A DNA stretch of 32,752 nt from DASPOJ01 sp050014395. GTDB lineage: Bacteria > Acidobacteriota > Terriglobia > Acidiferrales > UBA7541. The position numbers were made by a program, and so were the translations under genes. The notes below the pieces were generated by a model that saw nothing but the letters and a program-made list of their open reading frames with translations, searched no databases and was not told where the DNA came from. Shown piece by piece: positions 23,614 to 31,200 of this stretch (within the stretch, counting starts at the first letter, position 1; each line of letters starts with the position of its first letter). The DNA is taken from positions 1 to 32,752 of the forward strand of contig JBEKDK010000031.1 in the NCBI GenBank assembly GCA_050014395.1. The letters run 5' to 3'.

Positions 23614-23862
23614 TCACTCCTCGCCCTCGTCGTCCTCATCGTCGTCGTCATCATCTTCCAAATCGTCGTCGGAGTCTTTCGTCGTGTCCGGATCGTCATC
23701 CTCATCGTCATCATCATCCTCGGAGATGACGTTGAGGTGCACCGGATGCTTCTGAACGACTTCAAGGTCCGTCTCGCACTCGAGACAGGTCAGGATCTCG
23801 CCTTCTTCAACCTCGTCCTCGTCCACGTCAACTTCAGCGCCGCATTTAGGACAACGCACCAC
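23614..23862 (-). CDS. LysW-like zinc-ribbon protein with hyper-acidic tail (82 aa)
   Basis: GTG at 23862 (or the next GTG, 23859) has a good SD, AAGGAG. Residues 1-47 resemble the LysW/ArgW amino-group carrier: 'VRCPKCGAEVDVDEDEVEEG' (2-21), 'ILTCLECETDLEVVQKHPVH' (23-42), with two CxxC knuckles (C4/C7 and C26/C29) for one zinc. Real LysW ends near residue 54 in EDWGE, whose terminal Glu carries the lysine or arginine precursor. Here the body runs into about 35 residues that are mostly Asp/Glu, ending 'EDDEGEE' with no Trp. No lys/arg biosynthesis gene is in the window. It could be a LysW-derived carrier with an altered tail, or an unrelated zinc ribbon with an acidic tail. Confidence 0.72.
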   Translation of the reverse strand: MVRCPKCGAEVDVDEDEVEEGEILTCLECETDLEVVQKHPVHLNVISEDDDDDEDDDPDTTKDSDDDLEDDDDDDEDDEGEE

Positions 23863-23908
23863 GGTGAGAATCTCCTTCCTAACGGATACTGTCGCACCCC
23901 TTGGGGCG

Positions 23909-23915
23909 TATTATA
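23909..23915. promoter_or_regulatory. Back-to-back -10 boxes shared by the LysW-like and NUDIX genes
   Basis: The near-symmetric GTATTATATAC contains TATAAT on the minus strand (23915-23910, leader of about 40 bases to the GTG at 23862) and TATTAT on the plus strand (23909-23914, nine bases before the NUDIX ATG). No strong -35 is seen on either side. Confidence 0.5.
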
Positions 23916-23923
23916 TACCGCCA

Positions 23924-24520
23924 ATGGCTCCTGTGCGACGCCGCGAAATTAAGAATCGCCGCGAATACCCCGGCCTGCCCGTCGTGGGCGTGGGCGGCGT
24001 GGTAATCGCCGGCGACACCACGCTGCTGATTCGCCGCGGCCACGAACCACTGAAGGACCAGTGGTCCATTCCCGGCGGCGCGCTGGAATTGGGCGAAACC
24101 ATTTCCGCCGGCCTGGCGCGCGAGATGCTCGAAGAAACCGGCCTCGAAGTCCGCGTCGGCGAACTGATCGAAGTGTTCGAGCGCATCATTTCAGAGGCTG
24201 AGCCGGATCCCACTCTCGCCGCCGCACGCGATTCCCAAACAAAGTCTCGTGCTAAACGCGGGGCCGCTCGCGGCGCGCGCGCCAAAGCTAAACCCGTTCG
24301 GCGTCCCAAATCGGCTCAGCCGCGCTACCATTTCGTGATCCTCGATTATCTGTGCGAGCCCATCGGCGGCTCGCTGCGCGCCGGCAGCGACGTCACCGAC
24401 GCTCGCTTCGTGCGCGAAAAAGATTTGCCGCAGTACGGCCTCACCGAGGCCGCCACGCGCGTCCTGCGCAAAGCCTTCCAGATCGCCCGCGCGCATCCGC
24501 GCGTTAGCGCCCTTCGCTAA
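23924..24520 (+). CDS. NUDIX hydrolase with an internal basic insertion
   Basis: 198 aa from ATG 23924. The NUDIX box GX5EX7REUXEEXGU is complete: 'GALELGETISAGLAREMLEE' then TGL (52-74). It is preceded by 'VVGVGGVVIAGDTTLLIRRG' (20-39), a typical first strand pair. The 'RYHFVILDYLCEP' strand (134-146) closes the fold. Between the NUDIX helix and that strand is an Ala/Arg/Lys-rich segment, about 99-132 (AKRGAARGARAKAKPVRRPK in part), that normal family members lack. These enzymes hydrolyse nucleoside diphosphates linked to another group. This one resembles the ADP-ribose/NADH group, but the substrate is not clear. The start has no SD and TATTAT lies nine bases ahead. The alternative GTG 23864 overlaps the divergent gene's start and is unlikely. 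Confidence 0.88.
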   Translation: MAPVRRREIKNRREYPGLPVVGVGGVVIAGDTTLLIRRGHEPLKDQWSIPGGALELGETISAGLAREMLEETGLEVRVGELIEVFERIISEAEPDPTLAAARDSQTKSRAKRGAARGARAKAKPVRRPKSAQPRYHFVILDYLCEPIGGSLRAGSDVTDARFVREKDLPQYGLTEAATRVLRKAFQIARAHPRVSALR

Positions 24521-24558
24521 CGCGCGCCGCGCCGAAGCCGCCGAAGGCGCCCGGCGAA

Positions 24559-24628
24559 GGCGGGCCCGCCTCTCGCTTTTCTCCGCGCTCCTCCGCGAGT
24601 CTCTGCGCCTGCCTGCCGGCAGGCAGGC
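24559..24628. terminator. Palindromes between convergent NUDIX and pcm genes (possible two-way terminator)
   Basis: GGCGGGCCCGCC (24559-24570) is a perfect 12-base palindrome. At 24607-24628 there is a perfect 22-base palindrome with arms GCCTGCCTGCC and its complement. The gap (24521-24655) also has several CTCCGCG/CTCTGCG repeats. No T-run follows on either strand, so classical intrinsic termination is not shown; the position between two convergent stops is the main argument. Confidence 0.4.
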
Positions 24629-24655
24629 CTCTGCATTATCCTTTGCTTTGCGCTT

Positions 24656-25321
24656 TCACCGCGGCTCTGCCGCCCAGCCATGCCGCCCGACCAGCGGCAC
24701 AAACCGACAAAAATAGAGCGCCTCGGCCTGCAGCTTCCCCTCGACTTTTCGCCCGCGCACCAACTGCTGCTCCTCCCACCCGCCGACAGGCACGACAATT
24801 CTGCCGCCTTCGGCCAATTGCGCGACAAGCGGCGCCGGAATCTCCGGCGCGCCCGCCGCAACCAGAATCGCGTCGAATGGAGCCAGCTCCGGCAATCCCA
24901 ACGTGCCATCGCCCGCGTGCACGTGGACGTTCTCGTACCCGCCGAGCCGCGCCAATCGCTCGCGCGCCTCCAGTGCCAATCCGGTGCGGCTTTCGATCGA
25001 ATAAACTTCGCGCGCCAGCAGCGCCAGCACCGCGGCCTGATAACCGGACCCTGTGCCCACTTCCAGCACGCGCTCCGTACCCGCGAGCTCGAGCGCCTCC
25101 GTCATCGACGCGACCATGTACGGCTGCGAGATCGTCTGACCCTCGCCGATCGGCAGCGGCGCATCGTCATACGCGCGCGCGCGAAATTCCTCGCCGACGA
25201 ACTCGTGCCGCGGCACGCGCAGCATCGCCTCCAGCACGCGCTCGGAGCGAATCTGCCGCCCGCGCAGTTGCCGCGACACCATCCCTCGCCGCATCTCCGC
25301 CAGCGTTTCCGGTGTGTCCAT
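24656..25321 (-). CDS. pcm: Protein-L-isoaspartate O-methyltransferase
   Basis: 221 aa. It methylates isoaspartyl residues in damaged proteins using S-adenosylmethionine, starting their repair, in the cytosol. Family signatures: 'AYDDAPLPIGEGQTISQPYM' (50-69), whose Thr/Ser contact the substrate; motif I 'VLEVGTGSGYQAAVLA' (85-100) for AdoMet; 'VYSIESRTGLALEARERL' (105-122); 'HVHAGDGTLGLPELAPFDAI' (about 133-152), then 'GRIVVPVG' (about 174-181). Length is normal. The ATG is six bases after the higA stop, with no SD, so pcm is probably translated from the higB-higA mRNA. Confidence 0.95.
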   Translation of the reverse strand: MDTPETLAEMRRGMVSRQLRGRQIRSERVLEAMLRVPRHEFVGEEFRARAYDDAPLPIGEGQTISQPYMVASMTEALELAGTERVLEVGTGSGYQAAVLALLAREVYSIESRTGLALEARERLARLGGYENVHVHAGDGTLGLPELAPFDAILVAAGAPEIPAPLVAQLAEGGRIVVPVGGWEEQQLVRGRKVEGKLQAEALYFCRFVPLVGRHGWAAEPR

Positions 25322-25327
25322 TGAGAT

Positions 25328-25681
25328 TCAGGCGCGAGCGCGCTTCCGCGGCGATCTGCGAGGCACATGGTGTGCGGACAGGTCGGACAGGACGACGGGG
25401 GTGCGGTCGGGGAACTCGGCGACGATGCGGACGTCGCCGCCCATGGCGTTTACGGTCTTGCGCAAAGTGGAGAGCAGGAGATCGCTGCGTTTTTCGAGGC
25501 GCGAGATGCTGTCCTGGGTGACGCCGAGGACTTTGGCGACGCGGGCCTGAGTGAGTTTGCGGGCTTTGCGAAGATCGCGAAGGCTCATTTCTTCAGCGAT
25601 GAGCTGGGCGGCGCGGGCCGCGACCCTTTTGCGCTGCGTGGGATTGAGTCTTCGGAGTTTGGAGTGCACGTTTACAGACAT
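25328..25681 (-). CDS. HigA-like XRE-family antitoxin
   Basis: 117 aa. An XRE helix-turn-helix covers about 30-75, with the helix pair 'LTQARVAKVLGVTQDSISRL' (43-62) starting at Leu43. The basic N-terminus is followed by a helix, 'RVAARAAQLIAEEMSLRDLR' (about 19-38). The C-terminus is short, with 'GGDVRIVAEFP' (81-91) as in HigA/HipB-type antitoxins, and ends in Arg-rich 'RRSPRKRARA'. Known role: it binds and neutralises the RelE-like toxin and represses the shared promoter. It starts two bases after the toxin stop, with AAGGA as SD. The toxin-first order is the HigBA layout. Confidence 0.88.
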   Translation of the reverse strand: MSVNVHSKLRRLNPTQRKRVAARAAQLIAEEMSLRDLRKARKLTQARVAKVLGVTQDSISRLEKRSDLLLSTLRKTVNAMGGDVRIVAEFPDRTPVVLSDLSAHHVPRRSPRKRARA

Positions 25682-25683
25682 GG

Positions 25684-26046
25684 TTAGGTCCTTTCCCTGT
25701 TCAGCCGGGCGAGATGGGTGTCGAAGCGGCGATCGGCTTTTCCGATCAGTTCGCGATAGAAGCGTTTTTCGCTGCCGCCGGATTTATCTCCGGCGACCAG
25801 CAGGATCGCCCTGCGTTTGGGATCGAAGGCGAACGCGACACGCCATTCGCCGCCCGCAGCGCTCAAACGCAATTCCTTCATGTTGGCGTGCCGGGAGCCG
25901 TTGAGCGTGTCGACGCGGGGCCGTCCCAATTGCGGGCCAAAGTGCTCCAGGACAAGTGACAACGCCAGAATCTCGGTTCGCACATCCTCGTGCAGCGCGT
26001 CGAATTCGGGCTCGAACTCGCCGGCGATCTCGACGATCCATTTCAC
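25684..26046 (-). CDS. HigB-like RelE/ParE superfamily toxin (PF05973-type)
   Basis: 120 aa. Characteristic order: 'MKELRLSAAGGEWRVAFAFD' (56-75), 'RRAILLVAGDKSGGSEKRFY' (78-97), then 'RELIGKADRRFDTHLARL' (98-115). This is the signature of the Gp49/HigB group of type II toxins that cleave ribosome-bound mRNA. The start is GTG at 26046. There is no SD; a CATATT -10-like box lies six bases ahead, with a perfect TTGACA 18 bases further, which points to a leaderless mRNA. It is the first gene of the unit higB-higA-pcm. Confidence 0.88.
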   Translation of the reverse strand: MKWIVEIAGEFEPEFDALHEDVRTEILALSLVLEHFGPQLGRPRVDTLNGSRHANMKELRLSAAGGEWRVAFAFDPKRRAILLVAGDKSGGSEKRFYRELIGKADRRFDTHLARLNRERT

Positions 26047-26052
26047 GCGATT

Positions 26053-26090
26053 AATATGTCATGGAATACATTATGATGTCAAATGCATAT
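26053..26090 (-). promoter_or_regulatory. higBA promoter with an overlapping dyad
   Basis: On the minus strand: TTGACA (26082-26077), 18 bases, CATATT (26058-26053), six bases, GTG start of the toxin. ATATG (26054-26058) and CATAT (26086-26090), extended inward by CAT/ATG with one bulge, form an imperfect inverted repeat that brackets the promoter. It could be the autoregulatory HigA operator. Confidence 0.55.
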
Positions 26091-26267
26091 TGGGGCGGCG
26101 GGCAGGCTTTGTGGCCTCCCCAGGATGACCACGATGACGCAGGTGCGGCCGAGAAAACCTACCGAGAGATTTCCGCCACAGCGGACCTTCGGCCTCGTCG
26201 CGGACTCCTTGGGATGACCCGCCTACGCCAAGCGTTCGCTGCGCTCACGGCTTCGGCGCGGCGAGGG
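26091..26267. other. Non-coding spacer between the higB promoter and the flavoprotein gene stop
   Basis: About 177 bases with no gene-like frame. It contains stop-rich text with 'CCTTCGGCCTCGTCGCGGAC' and 'CCTTGGGATGACCCGCC'-like segments that look like dispersed intergenic repeats. No match exists elsewhere in this window to prove that. Confidence 0.3.
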
Positions 26268-27668
26268 CTACTCGAAATGCTGGAACAAATTATTCAGGGA
26301 TTCGGCGAGGGTGGGGTGGGCGAAGACGGCGTCGCGCAGCGCGGTGTAAGGTAACTTGCCCATCATGGCCAATTCCAGCATGGACATGATTTCGCCGCCT
26401 TCGGCGCCGAGGACGGCTGCGCCCAGAATTTGGCCGCTATCGGCGTCGACGACGGCTTTCATGAAGCCGCGCGATTCCGCGGTTTCCAGGGCGCGGGCCA
26501 CGTAGCTCATAGGCATTTTGGCGACGCGGATCTTTTTGTTTTGCGCGCGCGCTTCGGTTTCCGTCAAGCCGACGCGGCCGAGCTGCGGATCGATGAACAG
26601 CGTGTAGGGCACCATGCGGCCTGCGGTGGAGGCGCTGCCATTTTCGATGAGGTTAATGCGCAGGATGCGGAAATCGTCGTAGGAAATGTGCGTGAAGGCC
26701 GGGCCGCCTTTGATATCACCGAGCGCGAAGATGCCGGCGGCGCTGGTTTCGAGTTTCGCGTTCACCTGGATAAAGCCGTGGCGATCGATGGCGATGCCGG
26801 CGGCGGAAACGTTCAGCGAATCGGTGTTGGGAGTGCGGCCGGTGGCCAGCAACAGGTGCGAGCCCGCGATCACGCGCGATTCGTTGCCGCTGCGCACGGT
26901 GAGTTGGATTTGGTTTGTTTTTTGACCAGCGGCCAGGGCGACTCTCTCGGCTCTGGTGTTCAGTAGGATCTCGACGCCGTCTTGCGCGAGGATGGCGGCA
27001 ATTTCCGCCGCAACATCGGGATCCTCGTCGCGCAGCAAGTGGTCTAAGAACTGCACCACCGTCACCCTACTGCCGAAGCGGCGAAACATTTGGCCGAACT
27101 CCAGGCCCACATAGCCGCCGCCGATCACGATTAAATGTTCCGGCACGACGGCGAGTTCCATGATCGACGTGCTATCGAGATACGGCACGCCGGCTAAGCC
27201 CTCGATCGGCGGCGCCGATGGCCGCGCGCCGGCGTTGATGAAGATTTTTTCGGCCGTCAGCACGCGCTGGCCGCCGGACGCGAGCTTGACGAGCACAGAC
27301 TTCGGCCCCGCGAAGCTTGCTTCGCCAAAGATCAATTCGAGATTGGGCATTTTTTCCAGGCGCGATTCGGTGCCGGTGCGAAAGCTATTCACGATGTCGC
27401 GCTTGCGCTGGCGCACGCGTTCCATATCGATGCTGACTTCGCCGGTGCGCACGCCGTAATCGGCGCCGCGCCGCGCGAGATACGCCACGCGCGCGCTGGC
27501 GATCATCGTCTTCGTCGGCGTGCAACCTTCGTTGATGCACGTGCCGCCGACGTGCTTGCGTTCAATGAGCGCGGTGCGCATGCCCGCGCCGGCCAGCGCC
27601 GCGCACAACGGATTTCCGCCTTGCCCGGAACCGATTACGATCGCCTGGTATTGATCCGCAGCGCTCAT
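26268..27668 (-). CDS. Pyridine nucleotide-disulfide oxidoreductase, mercuric-reductase-like subgroup
   Basis: 466 aa from ATG 27668, chosen because AGGAG is eight bases ahead; nine upstream codons are open but lack an SD. FAD motif 'VIGSGQGGNP' (11-20), redox-active pair in 'GGTCINEGCTPTK' (Cys44 and Cys49), NAD(P)H motif 'VIGGGYVGLEFG', second FAD motif 'GIFALGDIKGG', and C-terminal 'HPTLAESLNNLF' with His451 as the partner base. This is a class I flavoprotein disulfide reductase. Annotation pipelines often call such proteins mercuric reductase. However, the N-terminal metal-binding domain and the C-terminal Cys-Cys pair of true MerA are absent, and there are no mer genes nearby, so a mercury role is not supported. 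It lies 10 bases downstream of the DUF4126 gene and is probably co-transcribed with it. Confidence 0.88.
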   Translation of the reverse strand: MSAADQYQAIVIGSGQGGNPLCAALAGAGMRTALIERKHVGGTCINEGCTPTKTMIASARVAYLARRGADYGVRTGEVSIDMERVRQRKRDIVNSFRTGTESRLEKMPNLELIFGEASFAGPKSVLVKLASGGQRVLTAEKIFINAGARPSAPPIEGLAGVPYLDSTSIMELAVVPEHLIVIGGGYVGLEFGQMFRRFGSRVTVVQFLDHLLRDEDPDVAAEIAAILAQDGVEILLNTRAERVALAAGQKTNQIQLTVRSGNESRVIAGSHLLLATGRTPNTDSLNVSAAGIAIDRHGFIQVNAKLETSAAGIFALGDIKGGPAFTHISYDDFRILRINLIENGSASTAGRMVPYTLFIDPQLGRVGLTETEARAQNKKIRVAKMPMSYVARALETAESRGFMKAVVDADSGQILGAAVLGAEGGEIMSMLELAMMGKLPYTALRDAVFAHPTLAESLNNLFQHFE

Positions 27669-27678
27669 CGAGAAGCTC

Positions 27679-28179
27679 CTAGAATCGCGAGACAATCAAA
27701 AGGCCGCCGCCGATCGCCACCACGTCTCCCAGGAGCGCGATCGCGAAGTCCGGAACCTTCAGCGCCTTCACCAGTCGCACTCGCAGCGCGTGACCCACAA
27801 ATGCGCCGGCCACGCCGCCCGCCACACCGAAGACGGCGCCGAGCGCCGGCGATTGCCCCGCCGACGCGGCAATCGCCGCGCCGGAAAGGCCGCCGAGAAC
27901 GATGCGAGGAATCATTCCGGCAGGTTTCAGTCGGCTGGGCGTGGACGGCAACTTATCCATAACGATTTCGACGACGGCCAGCAGAGTGAAGATAACGACA
28001 GCGACGCCCGAGCCCATGAACGAGAGCGGCGTGCCGCGCAGCTGAAGCCAGTTTGCGTGCGCGGCCCAGGCCACCACCGTGGGCGCGGTAAAAGCTCGCA
28101 GGCCTGAGACGGCGCCGATCAAAAATGCGAAAAGCACAACTTGAAAAGGTAAGGCGATCCAAATCGCGTGTGTGGTCAT
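27679..28179 (-). CDS. DUF4126 membrane protein
   Basis: 166 aa from ATG 28179; GGAG lies eight bases ahead. Four or five hydrophobic segments are seen (about 8-30, 52-70, 90-110, 115-133, 145-164). The opening 'LIGAVSGLRAFTAPTVVAWA' (20-39), 'MDKLPSTPSRL' (about 74-84) and 'GHALRVRLVKALKVPDFAIA' are features of DUF4126 (PF13548) proteins. These are inner-membrane proteins of unknown function. The Gly-rich helices suggest tight packing or a pore. It is followed after 10 bases by the disulfide oxidoreductase gene on the same strand, so the two may be functionally linked. Confidence 0.85.
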   Translation of the reverse strand: MTTHAIWIALPFQVVLFAFLIGAVSGLRAFTAPTVVAWAAHANWLQLRGTPLSFMGSGVAVVIFTLLAVVEIVMDKLPSTPSRLKPAGMIPRIVLGGLSGAAIAASAGQSPALGAVFGVAGGVAGAFVGHALRVRLVKALKVPDFAIALLGDVVAIGGGLLIVSRF

Positions 28180-28279
28180 CGACAATCTCCGTAGTGGGGT
28201 TTGATTAAGGCGACGATCGTTTGGGTGCAGGTATTTTTTCCCGTCGATGGCGATTGTTCGCCCCGCTACAGACGAAAAG

Positions 28280-31200
28280 CTACTTGTACCGTTTACGGAT
28301 GATGAAATCGAGGCCGAAAGTGCCGTTTTCATCGCGCAGGGCGTCAACCGAAAGTGTGCGGCTGATGTCGTATTCGATTTGGATCACTTGCTCTTGCGTG
28401 GAGGAGACGTTGGTGACGTAGGTGACGGAGAGATTGCGCGTGACTTGCTGCTCGATGGTGACGCGCGCGGCGGAGGTTTGCAGCGACGTGGGGCCGCCGA
28501 GGAAGGGATCGACGCGAAAGCTGGTGATGCCGAAGAGGCGCTCAACGCGCGAGCCCAACTGGCTGGAGACGGCTTCGGAGAGCAGCGTAGTGGCGCCCAA
28601 TTGCGGCGAGGAAGCGCCAGAGGTGCTGCGCAGGCCGCTTTCTTGACCCGTCTGGCCCAGGGCCAGCAACGAAATGATGTCGCTCGAGGGCAGCGGCGGA
28701 TCGGCGCGATAGGAAAGCGAAAGGCGGCTGGCGGGCCCGGTGAAATCGAGCGTCACGTCATATTGCTGAATCGTGGTGGTGGCCTCGACGTTCAGCACGG
28801 GGTCCAGGCGAAATGGATTGGAGAAATTCAATTCGCCGCGCGTCAATTTGTAACGATTGCCGCGGAACGTCATGTCGCCGGTGAGCAGATGAATGTGGCC
28901 GAGCATGATGGGCCGCTCCCACGTGCCGCGCACGCGCAGGCTGGCGTCGATTTGAAAATTCGCGCCGGTCCACTGCATGCGCGCGTCGGGGCTGGCGTCA
29001 GCCTGAAGATCGAATTGTAGATTGCGCAGAAACGGCGACGCGGTGGTGGGCGTGCCGATCGGCTCGCCGGAAGAGCCAACGAGCGACGCGAGATCGAAGC
29101 CTTCGGACATCAGCAGGCGGCTGACGACAACGTGGCCCGAGAGCACCGCCGCGTTGGAATCGCCCACCAGCCGCAGCGAGCCGCCGGCCAGCCAGCTCAT
29201 GCCGACTGGATAGCGCACGCGCACTTGATCGGAATTCGCGGCGAGGTCCAGGCGCAGCGGGCCATCGCCGTAGGTGACGGTGCCGGAGATTTGCGCCGTG
29301 CCGCCGCCAGTTTGCGCGGTGATGCCGCTGAGGACCACGCGCGTCTCGTCAAAAATGAAATTGCCTTTCACATGGCTGAGGCCCGCGGGGAATTCGCCGT
29401 AGCTCGCGGAGGCATCCTCCACGCGCACGCTGCCGCGAATGCGCGGCGCCGCCAGCGTGCCGGCGATCGCGGCGTCCACTTGGGCGCGGCCGCTGGCGTC
29501 AAGATCGGGAAAGAATCCGGTGAGCAACTGCAAATTCACCGCGCCGGCAACGCGCAGATCCAGCGCTTGCCCCGCGCCAAATCGCGCGTCGCCCGCGATG
29601 CTGACGTCCGTGTCCGCGCCATGCAGGTTGGCCTGTTCGATGCGCACTTCGCCGGTGCGGTAATTGATGCGCAGCGGGCCGGAATTTTCGAGGTCGACGG
29701 ACTCAACGTGGAAGTCGATGCGCGACAGTTCCAGTTCGACAGCCAGCGTATCGGGCTGCGCGAGGAAACCGGCGAACGCGGCGTGGCCATCGGCCGAACT
29801 GTGCCCAGTGAGCCCGACCAAATGCAGCGCGGCGACGAGAAACGGATCGAGATCGAGCTGCGTAAAGTTCATTTGGCCTTGCACCGGATCGTTGCCGGTG
29901 AGCGAGACTTCCAGTTGGCCGTTCAGGCTGCCCGCGGTCATCACCGAGTTGACTTGCACGGAGATCGCGCTGCCGTCACCGGACACGTTGCCTTGGAAAC
30001 TTCCGATCACATCGCCGCCCAGCTTCAAATTCACGACGCGCACCGAGCCTTCGGCCTGCGGGGCGCGCCGCGGTCCGTGGCCGCGCAATTCAAAACTCAA
30101 TTCGCCGCCAACCGAAAGTTTCGGCAATTGCGCGCGCGGAATTGTTTCCAGAGGAATCGCCGCGCCGGTGACGTTGAACGAGGCCGTGCGCGCGTGCGTG
30201 TCGTACGTGAATCCGCCGGTGAGCAAACCCGGCGGCGCGCCGGCCGCGGCTCCCGGCGCAACTGGCAAGCGCAGCTCCGCGTTGGCGATGCTCACGCTGC
30301 TGCCGCGCATCGCCAGTTCGCCGCGCGCGCGCGCGAAGCGCCAGCCCCAACCGGTGAGATCGGTAACGTCAAACGATCCGGTGAGCTGCGGATCGGCGCG
30401 CGTGCCGCCGCCGTGGAATTCGCCGCTCAGCGTGCCGTGCACCGGGTACGACCAGCCAAGAATCTGCTGCACGTCATCGGTGTCCGCGGCGGTGACGCTG
30501 GCGTCCAGCGTCCACGCGGATTCGGGCTCGAACGTCCAATCGCGGAGCGCGAGCGACATATCGAGTTGCGCGGTGAAGCGGCCGTGGCGCGCCACGGTGT
30601 GCGACATCGCAAATTGCGACGGCCCGTAAACCAGCGCGCCGGCGAGCGCCGCCCAATCGAGCGCGCCGTACCGCGCTTGCTGGGCGCGCACCGCGCCGGT
30701 GAACGTGGGCGAGCCGATCGGGCCCGTGATCGTGCCGTTCCAATCGGCTTCGCCGCCGACGGGCACGGGTTCGGCGCCTGGGCCGCGCAAGGTGTTGATG
30801 AAGTCGTCCCAATCGGCCAGGCGCGTGGTGGCCAGCGTGAGATCGAGCGCGGAATCGTGCTTACCAATGAAACCTTGAAACGCGACCGTGCTCGGCGGCG
30901 TGGTGATTTGGCTGGCGCCAATGCGCACGATTTGCGGCGTCACCAGATAATCGAAATCCAGATGCGCCTCCGCGGGAATCGTGCCGGCAGCCGGCGCGGC
31001 TGGCGGAGTAATTTCAAAAACACCGCGCGCTTCCATGTCGTCGAAGCCGCCGGTCCAGGTTGCGGTCGCCGTCATACCAACGTTGCCGGCCCAATGCAGC
31101 GGCGCGAGCGGGAATCCGCTGTGTTCGACGGCGGCGAACACTTGCGCGAGATCCGCGCCGCCGCCCATCCAATCCAGGCGGAATCGCGGGCCGGTGTAAT

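Noticed and set aside
24521..24655. Functional 3' extension of pcm or NUDIX into the gap
   Set aside because: Both genes end at family-typical lengths and the gap is palindromic and repetitive.
26268..27668. Mercuric reductase MerA
   Set aside because: There is no N-terminal metal-binding domain, no C-terminal Cys pair and no mer operon; only the general disulfide-reductase family is supported.
28249..28262. Hairpin GGCGA-TTGT-TCGCC after tamB as a terminator
   Set aside because: The stem is only five bases and no T-run follows on the tamB strand.
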